Assembly (NCBI GenBank): GCA_013215295.1
Contig: JABSOZ010000007.1
Location: forward strand, 186,001 to 250,000
Source: Colwellia sp.
GTDB lineage: Bacteria > Pseudomonadota > Gammaproteobacteria > Enterobacterales > Alteromonadaceae
DNA: 64,000 bases
Direction of reading: 5' to 3'
A program made the position numbers and the translations under genes. Positions 17,494-27,569 of this stretch are shown piece by piece (the stretch's first letter is position 1; every line of letters starts with the position of its first letter). The notes beneath the pieces were generated by a model. That model was not told where the DNA came from, did not search any database, and saw only the letters and a program-made list of their open reading frames with translations.

Positions 17494-19650
17494 TTATCTC
17501 TTTATCGTTATTTTTAATGGTGTTTGATTGCTGATCCAATACTGAAATAGTTGGTCAATAACGTTGCTTTGCTGTTTCATATTAAGCCAATTACGCATAA
17601 ATAACTCAAAAGCTTGATCATTGTGATTAATTGGAAATGCCATTGAAAGAGGTGCCAATACAGGTTTAGGCACAATAACGGTGTACTCAGGGTATAATAA
17701 AGTCCACGCAGAGGCTGCTGCTGCGCCAAATAGCATACCATCAATATGTTGATACTTTTCTTTAAAGAATAACCTTGGTGTTGAAATTTCCCATGCTTTA
17801 TTGTGAATAAAGTTGCGCTCTACTGCTTTTTGATAGAAAAAAGTTTCAGGAATACCAATAGTTAGATCTTTATTATCAATAATATTCGACCACTGCTTGA
17901 ACTCAGCACGTCTCTCATCTTTCACAATAAAAGCGAGGGATTGTTGAGAATAAGGTACGGTAAGTGTGAATTTAATCATATTGTCAGGAATAACCGGAAT
18001 GCCGGTGGTTATATCTAGGTAGCCCGATTGTAATAATACTTCAGCTTGATGGTGAAATATTCTCACGAATTCAACATTTACACCCAAATCAATGGCGAGT
18101 AGGTTCATGATTTCAATATCAAAACCGACTAACTTACCTTTATTATTATGAAAAGCATAGGGTAGATCATCTCTAAAGTAACCTATTCGAATGAACTCTC
18201 GTTGCTGAATTCGTGTTAAAACAGGTGAGAATAATGGGGTGGTAACCAAACTGCTGGGGCTATTTTTTAAATAGCTACTTTTAACATCGTTAAATAAAAA
18301 GTCACGCTCAATAAATTTTGTATAACCTTGATATTGATGACTTATTGAGTCAAAACTAAAACGTAATGATAAAAAAGCTATCAGAGAAATAAGTGGAATT
18401 ATCGCTAAGTTACGTGCAAGGGAACGCCATTTTATCGTAAAACGTTTTAGCATTGCCGTGGCTATTAATAAGGGAAGACAACTTGAAAATACCACTGAAA
18501 ATATTGCACTTAATCGTCCTCCAATGAGATTTTCAGCAACTAAGAAAAAATCAAACATCGCCCCTGACACATTAAATAATTCCAGTAAACTCTGCATGGC
18601 GAGTGTAGTGCTACCAAATAACTGTGGCAAACCAGCAACCGCTAAATTGATATGATCAGCAAAAGAAATATGAGCACCAGAGAACCAAGCGGCAAATAAG
18701 ACGAAAAGTAATGCGAGTAGTTTGCCGCCAACCGGTAAACTAAAAGATATAGGTACAATAACTTCTGATATTCTTTCAAGATCACTGTCTTGTGGATATT
18801 TTTCTTTGAGTAATTTCTTAGTCTTTTCAACAATAATAGGGATCACTGAAAAGAAACTACCGGTAGCAAAAGCGGTGATCATAGGCTCTCGACATACTCG
18901 AACAATTTCTCGATAACCAAATGGGGTGATCGTTGCTACAACAGAGGGAACTATCACAAAACAAAGTAGAGTAACCAAAACACTAGCACTAATCATATAA
19001 ACAACTAAACCATCTAACTGGCTAGCATCAAGGGTAGCAGCTGCACGCCAACCGATACAAAAAACACCCAGCGGTGCAAATTTCATTATAAAGTTATTAA
19101 TATTTGCTACAGCTTGTTGCAAGTTTGAAAGTACGAGTAATGTTTGTCTTTTTGATTTTAGTTGCATTAAGCCGAGGCCCATACAGATACTAAAAAAAAC
19201 AACAGCGGGAACTAAGGTATTTGCAAACGCATTGAAAGGATTGGCTGAAATAAATAGGTCAACCAGATTAAGTTCAGGTGCAATTTTTATGGTGTTAGCA
19301 GAATAAAATTCAGCGTTTTGCCAATCTGGAAAAGACAAGGGGGTGCTGAAAATGAAAAAGAGGACGACGAGTATCATCATTATAATGATGAGCAAACTTT
19401 GCTTAGATATCTTTTTTGCTTTACTCGGCGTTAGCCCTCCAAGACCAACAATAAGTGAAAGTATAATATAAGGAAGTACCGTCATTTGCAGAGATGTCAC
19501 AAACGCATTGGCAGTATTATCAATCACAGAATATGTGCTTGAAAAGAAGTAGCCAAGCAGTAAGCCAATGAACATGGCTGAGATAATCTGTACGGATAAG
19601 GGCGGTTTTCTAAACGACATATAAAAGTTTGTGATCTTAAGTTTTACCAT
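17494..19650 (-). CDS. Dicarboxylate/amino-acid:cation symporter fused to a periplasmic solute-binding domain
   Basis: This 718-residue fusion begins with a DAACS (GltP/DctA-like) transporter: an amphipathic start, then about eight to ten hydrophobic segments up to residue 435, including MTVLPYIILSLIVGLGG, AFATGSFFSVIPIIVEKTK (the serine-rich hairpin region) and PISFSLPVGGKLLALLFVLF. From about residue 475 a family-3 solute-binding domain follows (REFIRIGYFRDDLPYAFHN, then LVGFDIEIMNLLAIDLGV and LDITTGIPVIPD), ending near 715. Such binding domains usually serve ABC importers or sensors, so attachment to a secondary symporter suggests a tethered periplasmic ligand catcher. Substrates are probably acidic or other polar amino acids; this is inference. 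rcsF starts 11 bases after it. Confidence 0.88.
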   Translation of the reverse strand: MVKLKITNFYMSFRKPPLSVQIISAMFIGLLLGYFFSSTYSVIDNTANAFVTSLQMTVLPYIILSLIVGLGGLTPSKAKKISKQSLLIIIMMILVVLFFIFSTPLSFPDWQNAEFYSANTIKIAPELNLVDLFISANPFNAFANTLVPAVVFFSICMGLGLMQLKSKRQTLLVLSNLQQAVANINNFIMKFAPLGVFCIGWRAAATLDASQLDGLVVYMISASVLVTLLCFVIVPSVVATITPFGYREIVRVCREPMITAFATGSFFSVIPIIVEKTKKLLKEKYPQDSDLERISEVIVPISFSLPVGGKLLALLFVLFAAWFSGAHISFADHINLAVAGLPQLFGSTTLAMQSLLELFNVSGAMFDFFLVAENLIGGRLSAIFSVVFSSCLPLLIATAMLKRFTIKWRSLARNLAIIPLISLIAFLSLRFSFDSISHQYQGYTKFIERDFLFNDVKSSYLKNSPSSLVTTPLFSPVLTRIQQREFIRIGYFRDDLPYAFHNNKGKLVGFDIEIMNLLAIDLGVNVEFVRIFHHQAEVLLQSGYLDITTGIPVIPDNMIKFTLTVPYSQQSLAFIVKDERRAEFKQWSNIIDNKDLTIGIPETFFYQKAVERNFIHNKAWEISTPRLFFKEKYQHIDGMLFGAAAASAWTLLYPEYTVIVPKPVLAPLSMAFPINHNDQAFELFMRNWLNMKQQSNVIDQLFQYWISNQTPLKITIKR

Positions 19651-19801
19651 AGTAAAGATTATAACTAACTATTTAAAAATTATAATAAAAATATATAAAG
19701 TTCTTTAATTATATTTTAGCAGTTTTAGCGGCTAATTTAAGATAATAATTTTAAAACTCGCTTAGGTTATCTCAATGGGTATTACATCAAATAGTACTTA
19801 C

Positions 19802-19830
19802 AAAAAAGGCAGTGAAATATCACTGCCTTT
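19802..19830 (-). terminator. Rho-independent terminator of metG
   Basis: An 11-bp perfect stem (AAAGGCAGTGA / TCACTGCCTTT) with a 4-base loop and, on the minus strand, a terminal T-run lies 19 bases past the metG stop. Confidence 0.88.
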
Positions 19831-19848
19831 GGTTAATTAGAACAATTG

Positions 19849-21975
19849 TTATTTAACACGCATGCCAGGCTTTGCACCGTCATCAGGGTTCAATACCCAC
19901 AAATCTTCTCCACCAGGTCCGGCAGCAAGTACCATACCTTCAGACATACCAAAACGCATTTTACGTGGCGCTAAGTTAGCAACCATTACCGTATGCTTGC
20001 CAATTAAATCTTCTGGTTGATAAGCTGACTTGATACCTGCAAATACTTGACGCGTTTCACCGCCTTCTTCTTTTGAATCAAGAGCGAGTGTTAAGCGTAA
20101 TAATTTATCTGCTTTTTCAACATGTTCAGCGTTAATGATTTTAACAATACGTAAATCGATTTTAGCAAAATCGTCAAATTGAATTTCTTCACTGATCGGG
20201 TCAGAGCCTAATGGATCATTCAGTGCTGCGGTATTATCAACGACTTTTTCCTGTTTAGCCTTTTTCGCTTTTTTTGCCGGTTTTTCAGCTTCCGCTTTTG
20301 CGAGCAAGTTGTCTTTCGACGCATCAGTCATCGCGTTAACTTTATCCATATCTACGCGTTGTAGTAGGGCTTTAAACTTATTGATTTTATGGCTTGTTAA
20401 TAAGGTTTTATGTCCTTCCCACGTTAACTCATCATTTAAAAATGTTGCAGTGCTATCTGCTAATACAGGCAGTACGGGTTTTAAATAAATCATTAGGGTG
20501 CGGAACATGTTGATGCCTAACGAACAAATGTCTTGTACTTCTTGTTGCTTAGTTTCATCTTTCACTAACTGCCAAGGTTCTTTTATCGCAATGTATTCAT
20601 TAACTTTATCAGCTAAAGCCATTATTTCACGCATGCCACGAGCAAAGTCGCGGGATTCATAATGAGCAGCAATAGAATCGCCTGCCGCCATCACTTCATC
20701 GGCAAGTGCTTGGTCGTCAACATTAGCAGATAACATTCCGTCGAAACGTTTGGTAATAAAACTGGCACAACGTGAAGCAATATTGACAACTTTACCGACT
20801 AAATCAGAATTTACTCGCTGAGCAAAGTCTTCAAGGTTCAAATCTAAATCATCAATTTTATGGGTTAATTTTGCGGCATAATAATAACGTAAATATTCAG
20901 GGTTCAAATGCTCTAAATAAGTGCGACCTTTAATAAAAGTGCCTTTTGATTTAGACATTTTCGCGCCATTAACAGTAACAAAGCCATGTGCGTGAACAGC
21001 GGTAGGTTTTCTAAAACCTGCGCCTTCAAGCATTGCCGGCCAGAATAAACTGTGGAAGTAAATAATGTCTTTACCAATAAAGTGATAAAGTTCGGCTTCT
21101 GAGTCTAACTGCCAGAATTCGTCAAAGTTAATACCTTGTTTATCACATAAGTTTTTGAAACTGCCCATGTAACCAATAGGAGCGTCTAACCAAACGTAGA
21201 AGTACTTGCCCGGAGCGTTCGGTATTTCAAAGCCAAAATAAGGCGCGTCACGACTGATATCCCATTGCTGTAGACCAGACTCAAACCATTCGGCAAGCTT
21301 ATTTGCCATTTCTTCTTGTAATGCACCGCTACGTGTCCACTCTTCTAACATGTCGCTAAAAGCGGGTAAATCAAAGAAGTAGTGTTCAGAATCTTTGAAA
21401 ATAGGCGTGGCACCAGAAACAACAGAACGTGGGTTTAATACTTCGGTTGTTGAGTAAGTTGCGCCACACTCATCACAGCTATCACCATTTTGATCTTCCG
21501 CTTTACATTTAGGACAAGTGCCTTTGACAAAACGGTCTGGTAAAAACATGCCTTTTTCTGGGTCGTAGAGTTGAGAAATAACTTTAGTTTTAATATGACC
21601 TTTTGCATGTAAACGATTATAAATTTCATGAGCAAAAGCTTCGTTTTCTGGGCTATGCGTTGAATGATAATTATCAAAACTAATGTGAAAGTCAGCAAAA
21701 TCGGCCATGTGCTCTTCGCGTACGCCGTTAATCATCTCTTCAGGCGTAACACCTAATTCTTGTGCTTTAAGCATGATAGGTGTGCCGTGGGCATCGTCAG
21801 CACAAACAAAATAAATTTCATGGCCACGCATGCGTTGGAAACGTACCCATATATCCGTTTGGATATGTTCAAGTAAATGACCTAAATGGATAGATCCATT
21901 GGCATAGGGTAAAGCACAGGTAACAAGAATTTTGCGTTTATTTTTAGCTTGTGATGATGACTTAGGTAACGACAT
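19849..21975 (-). CDS. metG: Methionyl-tRNA synthetase
   Basis: MetG charges tRNA-Met with methionine. The class I signature appears as [11 protein letters not shown] (HLGH, about residues 24-34) and KMSKS in [10 protein letters not shown] four-cysteine zinc knuckle ([18 protein letters not shown]) marks the long MetG form. After a Lys/Ala-rich linker, a C-terminal tRNA-binding OB domain starts at [12 protein letters not shown]. The ATG at 21975 gives a 708-residue protein, matching the family; an earlier in-frame ATG at 22044 would add 23 residues with no family resemblance. The gene diverges from apbC as in Escherichia coli. Confidence 0.97.
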   Translation of the reverse strand: MSLPKSSSQAKNKRKILVTCALPYANGSIHLGHLLEHIQTDIWVRFQRMRGHEIYFVCADDAHGTPIMLKAQELGVTPEEMINGVREEHMADFADFHISFDNYHSTHSPENEAFAHEIYNRLHAKGHIKTKVISQLYDPEKGMFLPDRFVKGTCPKCKAEDQNGDSCDECGATYSTTEVLNPRSVVSGATPIFKDSEHYFFDLPAFSDMLEEWTRSGALQEEMANKLAEWFESGLQQWDISRDAPYFGFEIPNAPGKYFYVWLDAPIGYMGSFKNLCDKQGINFDEFWQLDSEAELYHFIGKDIIYFHSLFWPAMLEGAGFRKPTAVHAHGFVTVNGAKMSKSKGTFIKGRTYLEHLNPEYLRYYYAAKLTHKIDDLDLNLEDFAQRVNSDLVGKVVNIASRCASFITKRFDGMLSANVDDQALADEVMAAGDSIAAHYESRDFARGMREIMALADKVNEYIAIKEPWQLVKDETKQQEVQDICSLGINMFRTLMIYLKPVLPVLADSTATFLNDELTWEGHKTLLTSHKINKFKALLQRVDMDKVNAMTDASKDNLLAKAEAEKPAKKAKKAKQEKVVDNTAALNDPLGSDPISEEIQFDDFAKIDLRIVKIINAEHVEKADKLLRLTLALDSKEEGGETRQVFAGIKSAYQPEDLIGKHTVMVANLAPRKMRFGMSEGMVLAAGPGGEDLWVLNPDDGAKPGMRVK

Positions 21976-22080
21976 AGAAAGTTTACATTTATTGGTGGTA
22001 ATTATGGGGGGAATGGTACAGAATTTGTAGTCACTTTTCATCAATAATTATTGCTTAAACGCGATAAAGTGCCTTTTAAA

Positions 22081-23178
22081 ATGTTCTCAAAGATATTTTC
22101 CTCAAAAACAGTCTCTAGTGATACGCAACAAGCGCTTCTTGATACTTTAAAAAGTTATCGTAGTGACAATTTTCCCAACGGGATTTTATTTCCAAATATT
22201 TGTCCTGAATTTACCTTAGAAAAAAGCAAGATCGTAGTTATTAAATTAACATTACCTTTCCCATGTCTTGGTGAAATTGAATTATTAAGTGAACGGCTTA
22301 CTAAGCAATTTGAACAAACGGTTAGATTTGATATTAGTTTCGATATACGTGCAGTGCGTAGTCACGAAATTACCGGTATAAAAAATATTATTGCCATTGC
22401 TTCTGGAAAAGGAGGTGTGGGGAAGTCAACTACCGCGGTCAATGTTGCCTACGCGTTGATAGCCGAAGGAAGTTCAGTCGCTATTTTAGATGCGGATATT
22501 TATGGTCCATCAGTCCCTACGTTACTTGGTATGCAAGGCGAAAAGCCAAGTTCGGTAGATGGTAAATTATTAACCCCCATAGATGCTAATGGCTTAAGTG
22601 CAATGTCTCTTGGTTTTTTAGTTGATGAAAATGATGCGACAGTTTGGCGTGGTCCTATGGCAAGTAGAGCTTTTAGCCAACTACTTAATGAAACTGATTG
22701 GCAAGGCATTGATTATCTTATTGTTGATATGCCACCCGGTACTGGCGATATTCAATTGACATTATCACAACAAGTACCTGTTGCAGCTTCTGTTGTTATA
22801 ACAACACCGCAAGACATAGCACTCGCTGATGCAATAAAGGGCATAGCAATGTTTGAGCAAGTGAAAGTGCCGGTATTAGGTATTATTGAAAACATGAGTT
22901 ATCACCAATGTGAAAATTGTGGTCATCACTCTCATTTGTTTGGAGAAGGAGGAGGGCAACGTGTTGCGCATAAATATAATACTCAATTATTAGGGCAATT
23001 ACCGCTTGATGTCAGTATTCGAATAGATGCTGATAATGGCATTTCACCATTATTAACAGATAACACTAGTAACATTAGCCAGCAATACCGTAAAATAGCG
23101 CGAAATATTGCCGCTCAGTTGTATCTGCAACTAGATGCACGGAGTCCCAATACCGCAAGTATATTGATTGAAGATTAG
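22081..23178 (+). CDS. apbC: Iron-sulfur cluster carrier protein ApbC (Mrp/NBP35 family)
   Basis: This P-loop ATPase carries and transfers Fe-S clusters. The deviant Walker A motif GKGGVGKST (about residue 112 from the ATG), the DADIYGPSVP motif, PPGTGDIQLT and the cluster-binding CxxC (CENCGHH) are all present. The N-terminal region is a short MIP18-like domain of about 90 residues. The ATG at 22081 gives 365 residues, close to the enterobacterial protein. A TTG at 22051 would add 10 residues and is less likely. The gene diverges from metG, a conserved arrangement, and dcd follows 51 bases later. Confidence 0.93.
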   Translation: MFSKIFSSKTVSSDTQQALLDTLKSYRSDNFPNGILFPNICPEFTLEKSKIVVIKLTLPFPCLGEIELLSERLTKQFEQTVRFDISFDIRAVRSHEITGIKNIIAIASGKGGVGKSTTAVNVAYALIAEGSSVAILDADIYGPSVPTLLGMQGEKPSSVDGKLLTPIDANGLSAMSLGFLVDENDATVWRGPMASRAFSQLLNETDWQGIDYLIVDMPPGTGDIQLTLSQQVPVAASVVITTPQDIALADAIKGIAMFEQVKVPVLGIIENMSYHQCENCGHHSHLFGEGGGQRVAHKYNTQLLGQLPLDVSIRIDADNGISPLLTDNTSNISQQYRKIARNIAAQLYLQLDARSPNTASILIED

Positions 23179-23229
23179 TTTTCGTTGCTAATTCCCTAAA
23201 TTTAAAGCATTAACGTAAGAAGAACTGAC

Positions 23230-23826
23230 ATGAGATTGTGCGACAGAGATATAGAAACATCACTTAGAAATGGTGAAATTATTATTACACCTCAACCTGA
23301 TAGTAGTATGATTTCAGGTGTAAGTGTTGATATTCGTTTAGGAAATGAGTTCCGAGTTTTTCAAGATCACACGGCACCCTTTATCGACTTAAGCGGTCCA
23401 AAAGCTGAAATGCAAAAAGCAATGGATTCAGTTATGAGTGATGAAATTGTGATCCCAGATGGTGAAGCTTTCTTTTTACATCCAGGTGAGTTAGCACTAG
23501 CCGTTACTTATGAGTCTGTTACTTTACCTGATAACATCGTGGGATGGTTAGATGGTCGTTCATCATTAGCACGTTTAGGTTTAATGGTTCATGTCACGGC
23601 TCATAGAATCGACCCAGGTTGGTCTGGTCAAATTGTTTTAGAATTTTACAATAGTGGCAAGCTACCATTAGCGCTTCGTCCTAAAATGAAAATAGCGGCA
23701 TTAAATTTTGAAACTATGTCTTCAAGTGCTTTACGTCCTTATAACAAACGCGAGGATGCAAAATATAAAAATCAAATAGGTGCTGTTGCTAGCCGTATTA
23801 GCGAAGACGATACTTCTATGAGCTAA
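23230..23826 (+). CDS. dcd: dCTP deaminase
   Basis: Dcd deaminates dCTP to dUTP, the main route to dTMP in many proteobacteria, and works as a homotrimer. The 198 residues cover the full family length: MRLCDRDIE at the start, [33 protein letters not shown] (phosphate-binding Arg-Ser-Ser), and [19 protein letters not shown], which holds the catalytic glutamate. The gene follows apbC on the same strand. The last codons run into three direct copies of AGCTAAA, so the stop lies inside a small tandem repeat, followed by a terminator. Confidence 0.96.
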   Translation: MRLCDRDIETSLRNGEIIITPQPDSSMISGVSVDIRLGNEFRVFQDHTAPFIDLSGPKAEMQKAMDSVMSDEIVIPDGEAFFLHPGELALAVTYESVTLPDNIVGWLDGRSSLARLGLMVHVTAHRIDPGWSGQIVLEFYNSGKLPLALRPKMKIAALNFETMSSSALRPYNKREDAKYKNQIGAVASRISEDDTSMS

Positions 23827-23843
23827 AAGCTAAAAGCTAAAAG

Positions 23844-23877
23844 CCGTAAGATGAGTAAATTATGTTACGGTTTTTTT
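23844..23877 (+). terminator. Terminator after dcd
   Basis: The stem CCGTAA / TTACGG with a 15-base loop is followed by seven T. It lies 18 bases after the dcd stop and 17 bases before the end of the convergent yvcK-like gene. Confidence 0.75.
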
Positions 23878-23893
23878 GATCTTGTTATAAACG

Positions 23894-24802
23894 TTATGCC
23901 GAAATGACTTGTTGATTACCTATTTTACTTATACAAAGTTTTAATGCATTCAACAGTTTTTCTTTATCATGATATAAGCTACCTGAAGCATTAGAAAGGT
24001 CACAATGGATAACAGGCAAAATTGCTGATGTAACATTTTCATCATGACAAATCACACTGTCAATCGGTAAACAACCAATATTCTCTTTTATCCAATTTAG
24101 TTTTTCATCTAAAGAAAGCGCAGCGGCAGGGCTCTCTTCTGCACCTAGGTTCTCAATAAACACACAATGAGCAGAACTCGCTTGAATTGCTTTTGTGATG
24201 TCTCGCACTAGAAGAGGAGGAATAACGCTGGTAAGAAAGCTTCCTGGGCCTAAAATAATCAAATCAGCAGAGGCTATTGCATCAATGCACAATGGTAACG
24301 TTTTAACCAAAGGTGCTAATAATAATTTTTCTGGCATTATTGGCATTTTATCAACAGATAACTCACCGACTTTACAACGTCCTTTCGGATAAAAAGCCAT
24401 TAAATCGGTAGGTGTTTCAGACATCGGGTATAAGGGGGTTCTAACGCCTAATAAACGCCTAACAAGATTTATTGAATCAAGTGGTCGAGATTGTAATTGA
24501 ACCAGAGCATATAAGATAAGATTACCTAAGTTATGACCTCCAAGTTCATCTTGACCATCAAATCTGAAATTAAATAATTGACTGCCTACAGAGTCTTTAT
24601 CAACCAATAATGTTAAACAATTACGGAGATCACCCCAAGCAATAGAACTGCTTCGTTTACGTAATCGTCCCGTAGAACCACCATTATCAGTAGTGGTCAC
24701 GATACCAGTTAACTTTTTTTGTAGAAAAGAAAGGGTAGATAGCACTCGGCCTAAACCGTGTCCTCCACCAATAGCTACAACATTTAGCTTTTCTAGCTGC
24801 AT
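23894..24802 (-). CDS. yvcK: YvcK/CofD-like UDP-sugar-binding protein (YbhK type)
   Basis: This 302-residue cytoplasmic protein is of the YvcK family (gluconeogenesis factor, YbhK in Escherichia coli). Members bind UDP-N-acetylglucosamine and affect growth on gluconeogenic carbon and cell shape. Motifs visible are VVAIGGGHGLGRVLSTL (residues 8-24), TDNGGSTGRLR (about 37-47), WGDLRNCL near 55, GGHNLGNLILYAL near 87 and ILGPGSFLTSVIPPLL near 183. It is shorter than many relatives at its C-terminus. It converges with dcd and is monocistronic. A regulatory role in carbon partitioning is known only from family members. Confidence 0.9.
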   Translation of the reverse strand: MQLEKLNVVAIGGGHGLGRVLSTLSFLQKKLTGIVTTTDNGGSTGRLRKRSSSIAWGDLRNCLTLLVDKDSVGSQLFNFRFDGQDELGGHNLGNLILYALVQLQSRPLDSINLVRRLLGVRTPLYPMSETPTDLMAFYPKGRCKVGELSVDKMPIMPEKLLLAPLVKTLPLCIDAIASADLIILGPGSFLTSVIPPLLVRDITKAIQASSAHCVFIENLGAEESPAAALSLDEKLNWIKENIGCLPIDSVICHDENVTSAILPVIHCDLSNASGSLYHDKEKLLNALKLCISKIGNQQVISA

Positions 24803-25211
24803 TAAAAATTCTTATAAACAGATCATTAGTACAACTTTACTCCCAATTTTGTCATAAATAAACCATAAATCTTAATTTCATTGAGCTGGTATATATGTTG
24901 GTAAGCGTACAGTAATAGAAATAATGTTTAATTAATAAATAATCCTTTAGCATTAGCAACATCGGCAATTGCATAAAAATGGTTTAATGAAAAGTGGCGT
25001 TTGATAAATCACTGATTAAACAAAATTTAGTCAACTTGGCGCTTAAGTAAACACTTAAATAAAAACTTTGAAAAAAATCACTTCTTATCTAAAATAAGGG
25101 TTGACAGTTTTAGGTCGGGTGCTTAGAATGCGCCTCGCTTTCAACGAGTGATTAATCATTTGTTTGGCAATGAATTTATAGCATATTAGGCCATGTTATT
25201 AATTTGTAAGC
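24803..25211. other. AT-rich intergenic region upstream of the tRNA locus
   Basis: No reading frame or RNA gene was seen in this 409-base stretch between yvcK and tRNA-Ala. Its right end carries the tRNA promoter listed separately, and the left end presumably holds the yvcK promoter. No operator or repeat stands out in the middle. Confidence 0.6.
25101..25129 (+). promoter_or_regulatory. Sigma-70 promoter of the tRNA operon
   Basis: A perfect -35 box TTGACA (25101-25106) and a -10 box TAGAAT (25124-25129) are separated by 17 bases. The sequence just after the -10 is GC-rich (GCGCCTCGC), a discriminator typical of stable-RNA promoters under stringent control. The tRNA-Ala gene begins about 82 bases downstream. 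Confidence 0.85.
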
Positions 25212-25287
25212 GGGGCTATAGCTCAGCTGGGAGAGCGCTTCGCTGGCAGCGAAGAGGTCTGCGGTTCGATCCCGCATAGCTCCACCA
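25212..25287 (+). tRNA. tRNA-Ala (anticodon GGC)
   Basis: This is a 76-base cloverleaf with encoded CCA. Acceptor stem GGGGCTA pairs with TAGCTCC and includes the G3-U70 pair that identifies alanine tRNA. The anticodon loop CTGGCAG gives GGC, reading GCC and GCU. The T-arm has GGTTCGATCCC. It is first in a three-tRNA unit. Confidence 0.98.
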
Positions 25288-25390
25288 AGTTTTAATTTGT
25301 TTGAATGAATTAATTTTTTTTGAGCAAAGTTGGTTTTAAGTTGTTTTTATACTTAAAATAGAAAAGTTTACTTTTCACGATAGTATTTGT

Positions 25391-25466
25391 GTCCCTATCG
25401 TCTAGAGGCCTAGGACACCGCCCTTTCACGGCGGTAACAGGGGTTCGAATCCCCTTAGGGATGCCA
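25391..25466 (+). tRNA. tRNA-Glu (anticodon TTC), copy 1
   Basis: This 76-base gene has encoded CCA. The anticodon stem-loop CCGCCCTTTCACGGCGG gives TTC. The T-loop is GGTTCGAATCC and the discriminator is G73. The acceptor end pairs GTCCCTA with TAGGGAT, so the first pair is G1-U72 rather than G-C. Copy 2 is identical. Confidence 0.98.
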
Positions 25467-25655
25467 CTTATTTTTTTGTTTTCTTTATTGAAAAAGTTAA
25501 AATAAGTAAACAGGGTATAACAAACTAGGTCTTGTTGTTTCCTTTGATGTGAAGTTTAACTTTACTCATAAAAACAAGGTGAGAACCTTGTCCGATGCTT
25601 TTCTAAAGTATTTGAACGTTGTTTATTCAATGTTTATTTATTTAATAGTTTTAGT

Positions 25656-25731
25656 GTCCCTATCGTCTAGAGGCCTAGGACACCGCCCTTTCACGGCGGT
25701 AACAGGGGTTCGAATCCCCTTAGGGATGCCA
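25656..25731 (+). tRNA. tRNA-Glu (anticodon TTC), copy 2
   Basis: This copy has the same 76 bases as copy 1, 189 bases downstream, with identical bases continuing for about 12 positions past the CCA end. That marks a recent duplication or ongoing homogenisation. Anticodon TTC; CCA encoded; same G1-U72 terminal pair. Confidence 0.98.
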
Positions 25732-25780
25732 CTTATTTTTTTGTAACGAGTTTATTTAAAAAATAGTGCTATAAGTGATA

Positions 25781-25810
25781 TAAAAAAACCGACTTATGTC
25801 GGTTTTTTTA
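25781..25810 (+). terminator. Rho-independent terminator of the tRNA operon
   Basis: A perfect 13-bp stem formed by TAAAAAAACCGAC and its complement surrounds a TTAT loop, with a seven-T tail on the plus strand and a seven-A run before it. It lies 50 bases after the last tRNA and may work in both directions. Confidence 0.92.
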
Positions 25811-26002
25811 TGCCTGATTGTTGAGCGTGTTTTTATGCGTATTAATGTGACGTTGGAGTCAAAGGGTTGTAGTAGCCACTGGGATGATATTATCGATTGT
25901 GGCTCACGCTAATGCTTTGTTATGATGTTAATAGAGAAGTTAGACCCCTCAGCTAAATAAGTTAACTTTATTCAAGTGAGGGCTTTGTGATGACTTGTCA
26001 GG

Positions 26003-27568
26003 TTAGTTTTTCATCATCGCTAAGCTTTCTTCAGCAAAACCGACACCCGCTTCGTTATAGAAGTTAAATACTTTATCGACACCGTAAGTTTCAATTTCCC
26101 TTCTTTCATCATCAAATCGAGCGATAGCGGCAATCTTTCCTTGGTAATTGGCATGTCTCAATTGCAGTGTTATATTTTTTATGTCTTGAACTTTAGGCAG
26201 AGCGAGTAAGATTAATTCAAGTTTTTCTATTTTTAACTTTTCCCAAAAGTCTATATCTTCAGCATCACCACAATATGCTTGTACATCATTATCGTTCAAC
26301 CAAGCTATTTTATCTTGGTCTGCATCTAAACCCCAAACCTGTCCTTTAGCTTGGCTGTTTAGAGCTTTGTAAGCACCCATACCAACTCGACCCATGCCAA
26401 TAACCACGATCGGTGCATCGCAAGGTTGCGTGAAGCTATCTTCACTCAGCTTATTTTCGTTTTCGAATTTGCAAATGAAAGACTTATATTTAGTAAAGAA
26501 TTCATGGGCAAAGTTATATGTAATATTTGTGATAATGAAGGATAAAGAAACAGCCAACGATAAAATAACGAGCCAATCGTTACTTAACCACTCATTTTTT
26601 GTGGATAAAGAAGCGATGATTAAACCAAATTCACTAAAGTTGCTTAATGCTAAAGCGGTTAAGTAAGAGGTTCTCCCTCGTAGTTTGAATTGTGTGAACA
26701 GGAAAAAGAATAAACAAAATTTGACGGGAATTAACAGCGTTAACAGACTTGCCATCGCAAACATTTCCCACGTTGGTAATGCCGTGAAACCTATAGACAA
26801 GAAAAAACCAATAAGAAAGAGATCTTTAAAGCCCATCAATGACTTATTTATTTCACTCGCTTTACTGTGTGAAGCTAAATACATGCCAACTAAAAGTGCG
26901 CCGAGGTCACCTTTAATGCTAACTAACTCGAAAAGTTCGTAAGCACCAAAAGCCAAAAAAAATCCCGTTAGCGGAATAAGCTCACCATGGCCCACTTGGT
27001 TTATAAGTTTATTTATCAATGGTTTAATAAAAAAGGCACTTAACAGTAGTAAAGCCCATAAAGTTGGTGATTTACCCGTTGCAGCCACTAAGAATATAAC
27101 AGCAACAATATCTTGAATCACTAATACGCCTACGGCTAATTTACCGTGACGAGTACGCAATTCACCATGGTCTTCCATAAGCTTAACAACACAAACAGTA
27201 CTGCTAAAACTTAGTGCGAAAATGATCAAACCAATAGTGTAAAGAGATAAATCTGCAAAATAACCAATAGCCGCAATTGCGAATAATTTCAGTAATAAAG
27301 CCCCTAATAAAACCCAAGTAATACTGTGTGACAAACTACCTAGCCAAACTTCCTTTTTCAATAGATCTTTAACATTAAGCTTTAAACCTATAGTAAATAA
27401 CATCAATGTTATTCCTAAGTTTGCCAATGTATTGATACTATCGTCAGCTTGAAACCCTAAAAAGTGCAATAAAAATCCTGCGAACAAATAGCCGATTGAA
27501 GGCGGCAATGAAATCGATTTTGCAGCCATGCCACAGACGAAAGCAAATAATATCCATATAAAGTCCAT
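26003..27568 (-). CDS. Monovalent cation:proton antiporter-2 family protein with RCK domain (KefC-like)
   Basis: This 521-residue inner-membrane protein has about twelve membrane helices up to residue 375 (for example YLFAGFLLHFLGF, GLIIFALSFSSTVCVVKLMED and GAYELFELVSIKGDLGALLVGM). A cytoplasmic TrkA-N/RCK domain follows from about residue 393 (VVIGMGRVGMGAYKAL, an NAD-type Rossmann motif). It resembles KefB/KefC potassium efflux proteins but is shorter, and I see no glutathione-site evidence. Role: K+ or Na+/H+ exchange controlled by nucleotide or redox state. The start is 1 base after the tesA stop, so it is translated from the tesA message. Confidence 0.9.
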   Translation of the reverse strand: MDFIWILFAFVCGMAAKSISLPPSIGYLFAGFLLHFLGFQADDSINTLANLGITLMLFTIGLKLNVKDLLKKEVWLGSLSHSITWVLLGALLLKLFAIAAIGYFADLSLYTIGLIIFALSFSSTVCVVKLMEDHGELRTRHGKLAVGVLVIQDIVAVIFLVAATGKSPTLWALLLLSAFFIKPLINKLINQVGHGELIPLTGFFLAFGAYELFELVSIKGDLGALLVGMYLASHSKASEINKSLMGFKDLFLIGFFLSIGFTALPTWEMFAMASLLTLLIPVKFCLFFFLFTQFKLRGRTSYLTALALSNFSEFGLIIASLSTKNEWLSNDWLVILSLAVSLSFIITNITYNFAHEFFTKYKSFICKFENENKLSEDSFTQPCDAPIVVIGMGRVGMGAYKALNSQAKGQVWGLDADQDKIAWLNDNDVQAYCGDAEDIDFWEKLKIEKLELILLALPKVQDIKNITLQLRHANYQGKIAAIARFDDERREIETYGVDKVFNFYNEAGVGFAEESLAMMKN

Positions 27569-27569
27569 A

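Noticed and set aside
17477-17539. Longer start for the RcsF-like protein
   Set aside because: It would put 19 polar residues before the lipoprotein signal and overlap the symporter gene by 46 bases.
25549-25746. 65-codon open frame across the second tRNA-Glu
   Set aside because: It reads straight through the tRNA gene and its flank and has no ribosome site; the tRNA explains the sequence.
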